Positions 60,259 through 64,000 of a stretch of DNA of 64,000 bases are shown here, piece by piece (position 1 is the first letter of the stretch; every line of letters begins with the position of its first letter). The position numbers were made by a program, and so were the translations under genes. The DNA comes from Gigaspora rosea. Lineage: Eukaryota > Glomeromycota > Glomeromycetes > Diversisporales > Gigasporaceae. The stretch spans positions 385,415 to 449,414 of the forward strand of contig QKWP01000049.1 of the NCBI GenBank assembly GCA_003550325.1. Direction: 5' to 3'. Below the pieces are notes generated by a model. That model was not told where the DNA came from. It saw only the letters and a list, made by a program, of their open reading frames with translations, and searched no databases.

Positions 60259-60602
60259 CACGTCATTATGTCCAATTGGGTTCAATTTTTTTGGACATAT
60301 GTCCATTTTCAATTGGACATATGGGTCTTTGCCTTGAAAATAACCTTACGAGGTATGTAGATCTTATGAATAAAAATTAAAATTCTAGCCATCAAATAAT
60401 CCAATTCAAATAATTTTTTTTATTTTGTAGAACTCACTAAACTCTACAAAATTTAAAAAAGTTTATTTGAATTGGATTACTGGATAGCTAAAATTTTTAA
60501 TTTTTATTCATAAAATCTACATAGTCCCATAAGGTCATTTTCAAGGCAAAGATCCCATATGTCCAAAAAAATTTAAACAAATTGGACATAGTGACATAAT
60601 TG
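60259..60602. mobile_element. Palindromic MITE, ~340 bp
   Basis: Arms of ~165 bp: gtcattatgtccaattgggt, tctttgccttgaaaat and ccaattcaaataa at the left are mirrored by ttatttgaattgg, ttttcaaggcaaaga and aattggacatagtgac at the right. The centre is near 60435. No ORF. Confidence 0.75.
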
Positions 60603-60712
60603 TGGGTATAAGGGTTCCTCTTTATTAATATAATTCAATACAACAATAATACTAAATACTATCTGCTAAAACTAAACCCTTATATAATTTTAATTCGTAC
60701 GGGAGCTTTTGA

Positions 60713-60826
60713 TTGGAGATTCAATCACTCGATTGGAGATTTGATCAGCCATTTGGAGACTTGATCATTTGGAGACTTAATCAACCGTTTGGAGACTTGA
60801 TCTCCCGTTTGGAGATCTAATCACCT
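60713..60826. repeat. Minisatellite, ~20-bp unit
   Basis: About six units of (a/t)ttggagacttgatca with variable spacers (ccg, cac). Confidence 0.7.
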
Positions 60827-61517
60827 GACTACGCTACTAACTATGCCAAAATAAGAAATGCATAAACAATAAAAATAATGATACTAATAAAAAATAAAAA
60901 TTGAGGATGTGATGATCAGTACTAAAATTGGGTTTGCCAGTACTAAAAGACCTAAAAGACCTAAAAGACCGAAAAGTCTTTTAAAGTCTTAATGATATTA
61001 ATTAAAGCTATTCAATTTTGACTGCTCCACCCTACCTAATTTGTTTATGCAGTGTAATCTTCCTTACTATTTATGTTTATGTGGTGTATTCTTTTTTACT
61101 ATTTATCATATTTTGTGTCGCTTTTGTGCATATGATCAGCAGTCAAAATTTCCTCTTAATCTATAAAAGGAAATTTTTACACCCACCATTTTTATTATAT
61201 TATTATTATATATATACTAGCATATGATTCGTGCCTTCGGCACGTGGAAAAGATTCAATTGAATTAGATTTTATTTTATTTTTTTTGAGATGAGTTCGTT
61301 GTGTTTTTATTTGTAGTTTATAGTGTCTTGTGGATTGTGCTGTTTTATTTCGTTTGTTATAAATTTTTTTTTATTTTAGTACTATGTGTTTTTGGCTATT
61401 TTAATTTGTTAATAAATACAATAATTAATTACATTATTTAAGGTTGTAATATATGTTTGGTTGATTAATTGTCAATTAATAAAAATTTTTTTTTTGTTTT
61501 TTGATAACAGGTACCAA

Positions 61518-61562
<45 letters not shown>

Positions 61563-61906
61563 GTGAGATTGTTTATTTTTCGTAAAGTTATCTAAATAAT
61601 TAATTCGTATTAGTTAATTTATAAAGGTTTTCTACATTCGTATGTAGTGTTCCGCATGATTCAGACTGGATGGATATTTTTAAAGATCTGGACCTTGTTC
61701 AAACGTTGATTTGGATCTAAAGTTAGGGTCCAAACTCTTATCACTTAGATTCGGGCCCAGTCCAGATTCGTGAAATCTATAAATTTATAAATTTATAGAT
61801 GCTATAGTTATTGAACTCTAGTGTCCTCATTAAAAAAAAAACAAACAATTGACCAACCCATGTTTTTAGACTTTAAATAATGCAAAATAAAAACTGACTT
61901 TGTATA
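60827..61906. other. Non-coding stretch with simple repeats
   Basis: Contains a short gacctaaaa tandem (60945-60985), a small cgtgccttcggcacg hairpin (61230-61245) and a ~40-base T run (61520-61559). The frame at 61018-61227 is hydrophobic and unsupported. Confidence 0.45.
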
Positions 61907-62094
61907 GTTTTAGCTATAAACTTACTGACTATTATTGTATTGTGGTGATTTACTGTAAAAAAATTTACATACGTTCTCGTGGCCTTGGGAGAGATTTCAA
62001 GAACTCTACTTGCCAATTTAACTACTGGGCCAAAACCATTAAGGGTTTGGATATTTAAATTTGATTTTTCGTTTTGCATTGTTCGCTGACCCAT
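61907..62094 (-). pseudogene. Coding-like fragment, copy 1
   Basis: On the minus strand an ATG-started exon-like frame reads MGQRTMQNEK, then TLNGFGPVVKLASRVLEISP and KATRT, followed by a GT donor (gtatgt). It matches copy 2 (62437-62590) at protein level: TLNSCDPVAKLVGEVLEVSP. Changes are mostly at third positions or conservative, which suggests past selection for protein. Function not recognised. No other exon could be assembled around either copy. Confidence 0.35.
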
Positions 62095-62436
62095 TTTTTC
62101 GGTTTTTTTAAAAAAAATTTTCTTTATTACTTGATCAGTTTTTTACAAAAAAAATTTTTTTTTAGATCGAATTAGTCAAATTTTTTTCATTATTTTTATT
62201 TGATAGATACCTTAATTTCCCGTAATTGGTGATAAGGTGACGGAACAAATGTGGTTGCCATCCATTTTTTGAATCCTTGTTGTGTATAATAAAAATTAAC
62301 CTTGATAATTTTAAATATACAGTAAATATTATTCTGCTAATTTACAATAAATTAAAAAAAAATAGGACTGACTGACTCATGTTTTCAGATTCCATATTGG
62401 ATTAACAGTTGTTTTATCCAATTTAATGTAAGAATT

Positions 62437-62590
62437 TGGTTACAAAACTTACCGACTATTGTTGTGGTGATTTACTATAAAAAAAAATATTATGTATATT
62501 GTTGTGACCTTAGGAGAGACTTCAAGAACTTCGCCCACCAATTTAGCTACTGGGTCACAACTATTAAGGGTTCAGAGAATTATAAACAAA
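62437..62590 (-). pseudogene. Coding-like fragment, copy 2
   Basis: Direct duplicate of copy 1 about 530 bp away, ~80 percent identical at DNA level and reading TLNSCDPVAKLVGEVLEVSP on the minus strand. The splice-donor-like gtatgt seen in copy 1 is not conserved here. Shared non-coding DNA (gactattgt..ggtgatttact) extends past the frame, so the duplication included flanks. Confidence 0.35.
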
Positions 62591-63440
62591 TGTATTTATT
62601 AATACTGGGAGAGCGGTTTATACAAATACACAAACGATCCTTTTTATATGTTCCCATTTAGAATTACCCGATTACCAAGAATGAGGTAAGAGCTACGACA
62701 TTTATAAGGAAAATGTGGTAATGGGAATTCATAATGCAGGAATGTAGTAAATGTTATCCGGAAATGTGTAATAATTTGACTACTAATTAGAATTTAGAAA
62801 TGCAGTTCCAAAATTAGTAAATGATGAACTTTCGAACATCGTTGTGAATTTATATAGTGCGTAACAAACATTTTAGTAGGATTCAAAAAATAATTACCCA
62901 TATAAAGCTAGGTAGATAGATAAAATTGGTAGGTCTTATTTAAGTTTTCACATTTCTGTAACAACTATGCCATCTTCTTATTAGCTAATATTCGTATTGT
63001 TTTCCTACAATATGGTCACATTTTTCTGAAATAACCAATAAAAAACGTTTAAACGGACAAACTCTGAATTAGATGGCATAGAAGATTTATCATGCACTAT
63101 TTCGCTGTTTACATGTGTATTAGTTAGTAATGTTCAAAAAATTTTGCATATCTTGTAACCCAAACTACTCCGTCTAAATAATTTTGCCTGAAATCACCAA
63201 ATTTCAACAAATTTTATTAACAAACGTGCTAACCGTGTACCAAGTAAAATTACTTGGATTGTAATTTTGCTACAATATTACTCGGTAGTACAAAGCTAGT
63301 GTTAATGTTCTGCAGGTTCGATCTGAGGTCTGAATCCGAATCGCCGGAATGATTCGAGTTACACAAAATGCAAATTTTTGGACACCACACTTACTATGTG
63401 TATACTATTACGTAATTAATTCGTCATAAATTATCATATA
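62591..63440. other. Non-coding stretch
   Basis: No supported feature. Confidence 0.4.
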
Positions 63441-63680
63441 CGCATAATCACTACATCGCTATACCTCAATGCATACATCATAATATAATTACTAATAACA
63501 TAATTACTACATCGTTATACCACAACGTATACATCATAATCTCTACTACTTGTAACACAATTACTACATCGCTATCTCAATGCATACATCATAACATAAT
63601 TATAGTTACTACATCGTTATACTTCAACGCATACATCATAGTTTTAACACAATTACTACATCGCATAGCCAACAATATAA
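63441..63680. repeat. Tandem repeat, ~45-60-bp unit
   Basis: About five units of attactacatcgttat, accacaacgcatacatcata, ataacacaatt with variable spacing. Confidence 0.7.
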
Positions 63681-63785
63681 TTATTAATACCGTAATAATA
63701 TATATACTTCCCATAACTTACTACACACATACAATAATATAAATTATACAATAACTTACATGCACCTGTAATCATCGAATATACA

Positions 63786-63920
63786 ATCAACCAATCAATG
63801 GTATTTTAAATGCTTAATTTTGGCGGCGATTAACGATCTACACAAAAGCATGTAACCACTGGATCACTAAGCAACCAATCAAAAGCGTTTTAAAGGCTAC
63901 ATTTTTTTTGGCGGTTGGAG
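63786..63920. repeat. Two-copy direct repeat
   Basis: accaatcaa(t/a)ggtattttaaatgct, then ttttggcgg, occurs twice about 90 bp apart with a few changes. Confidence 0.5.
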
Positions 63921-63966
63921 AATTACAAGTAGTAGAAATATATGATGATATTTAGTTAGCGCTTAA

Positions 63967-64000
63967 GCTCTGCTCATGCTCATGCTCATGCTCATGCTCA
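63967..64000. repeat. Hexamer microsatellite (GCTCAT)n
   Basis: Five tandem gctcat-type units run into the window end. Confidence 0.85.

Overview
The window looks like nuclear DNA of a fungus, most likely an arbuscular mycorrhizal fungus of the Glomeromycotina (a Rhizophagus-like genome). The evidence is very AT-rich DNA, genes with many short GT-AG introns, a USP7-type gene, a Kelch membrane protein and a P450 of the kind common in these fungi, and dense mobile DNA (pogo/Tigger, hAT, Crypton-like recombinase, many MITEs). No rRNA gene, canonical tRNA gene, CRISPR array or bacterial operon is seen. The organism assignment is inference from gene content; no database was used.

Layout. 1-6.1 kb: non-coding DNA with MITEs and hairpin repeats. 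6.16-10.10 kb (minus): a 19-exon gene for an 834-residue USP7/HAUSP-like protein whose catalytic Cys, His and Asp positions are all substituted. 11.47-13.33 kb (minus): a 5-exon Kelch-repeat protein with signal peptide, one transmembrane helix and a YIATPGT repeat tail. 14.58-17.88 kb: a complete pogo/Tigger transposon (TIRs, TA duplication) with a transposase broken by two stop codons. 19-24.5 kb: MITEs and a ~0.9-kb foldback repeat. 24.7-26.7 kb: a decayed Crypton-like tyrosine recombinase. 27.2-29.9 and 35.9-38.6 kb: two inverted copies of one long low-complexity repeat; the first holds a ~1-kb GC-rich tRNA-headed non-coding repeat, and an old AT-shifted copy of that insert lies at 41.7-42.4 kb. 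43.39-45.66 kb (minus): a 10-exon cytochrome P450. 46.42-51.16 kb: an hAT transposon with TIRs, an 8-bp target duplication, a 4-exon transposase and an internal 58-bp satellite. 52.26-53.61 kb: a segment bounded by CTAGGGTGG ends that contains a relic of a bacterial topA (DNA topoisomerase I) gene. 54.2-57.3 kb: a 3-exon transposase-like gene with zinc-binding motifs at both ends, broken by two stops. 57.3-64 kb: MITEs, minisatellites and a duplicated coding-like fragment.

Only three genes look like host genes (USP7-like, Kelch, P450). They are not obviously one pathway, and each is separated by repeats. Nonsense codons in the mobile-element ORFs are all of the kind made by C-to-T change, while the host genes have no in-frame stops. 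Two one-base frameshifts (P450 and hAT) both sit in 8-base homopolymers and may be sequence errors. The most surprising items are the triad-less USP7 homologue, the bacterial topA relic, the zinc-finger transposase-like gene and the GC-rich tRNA-headed repeat family.
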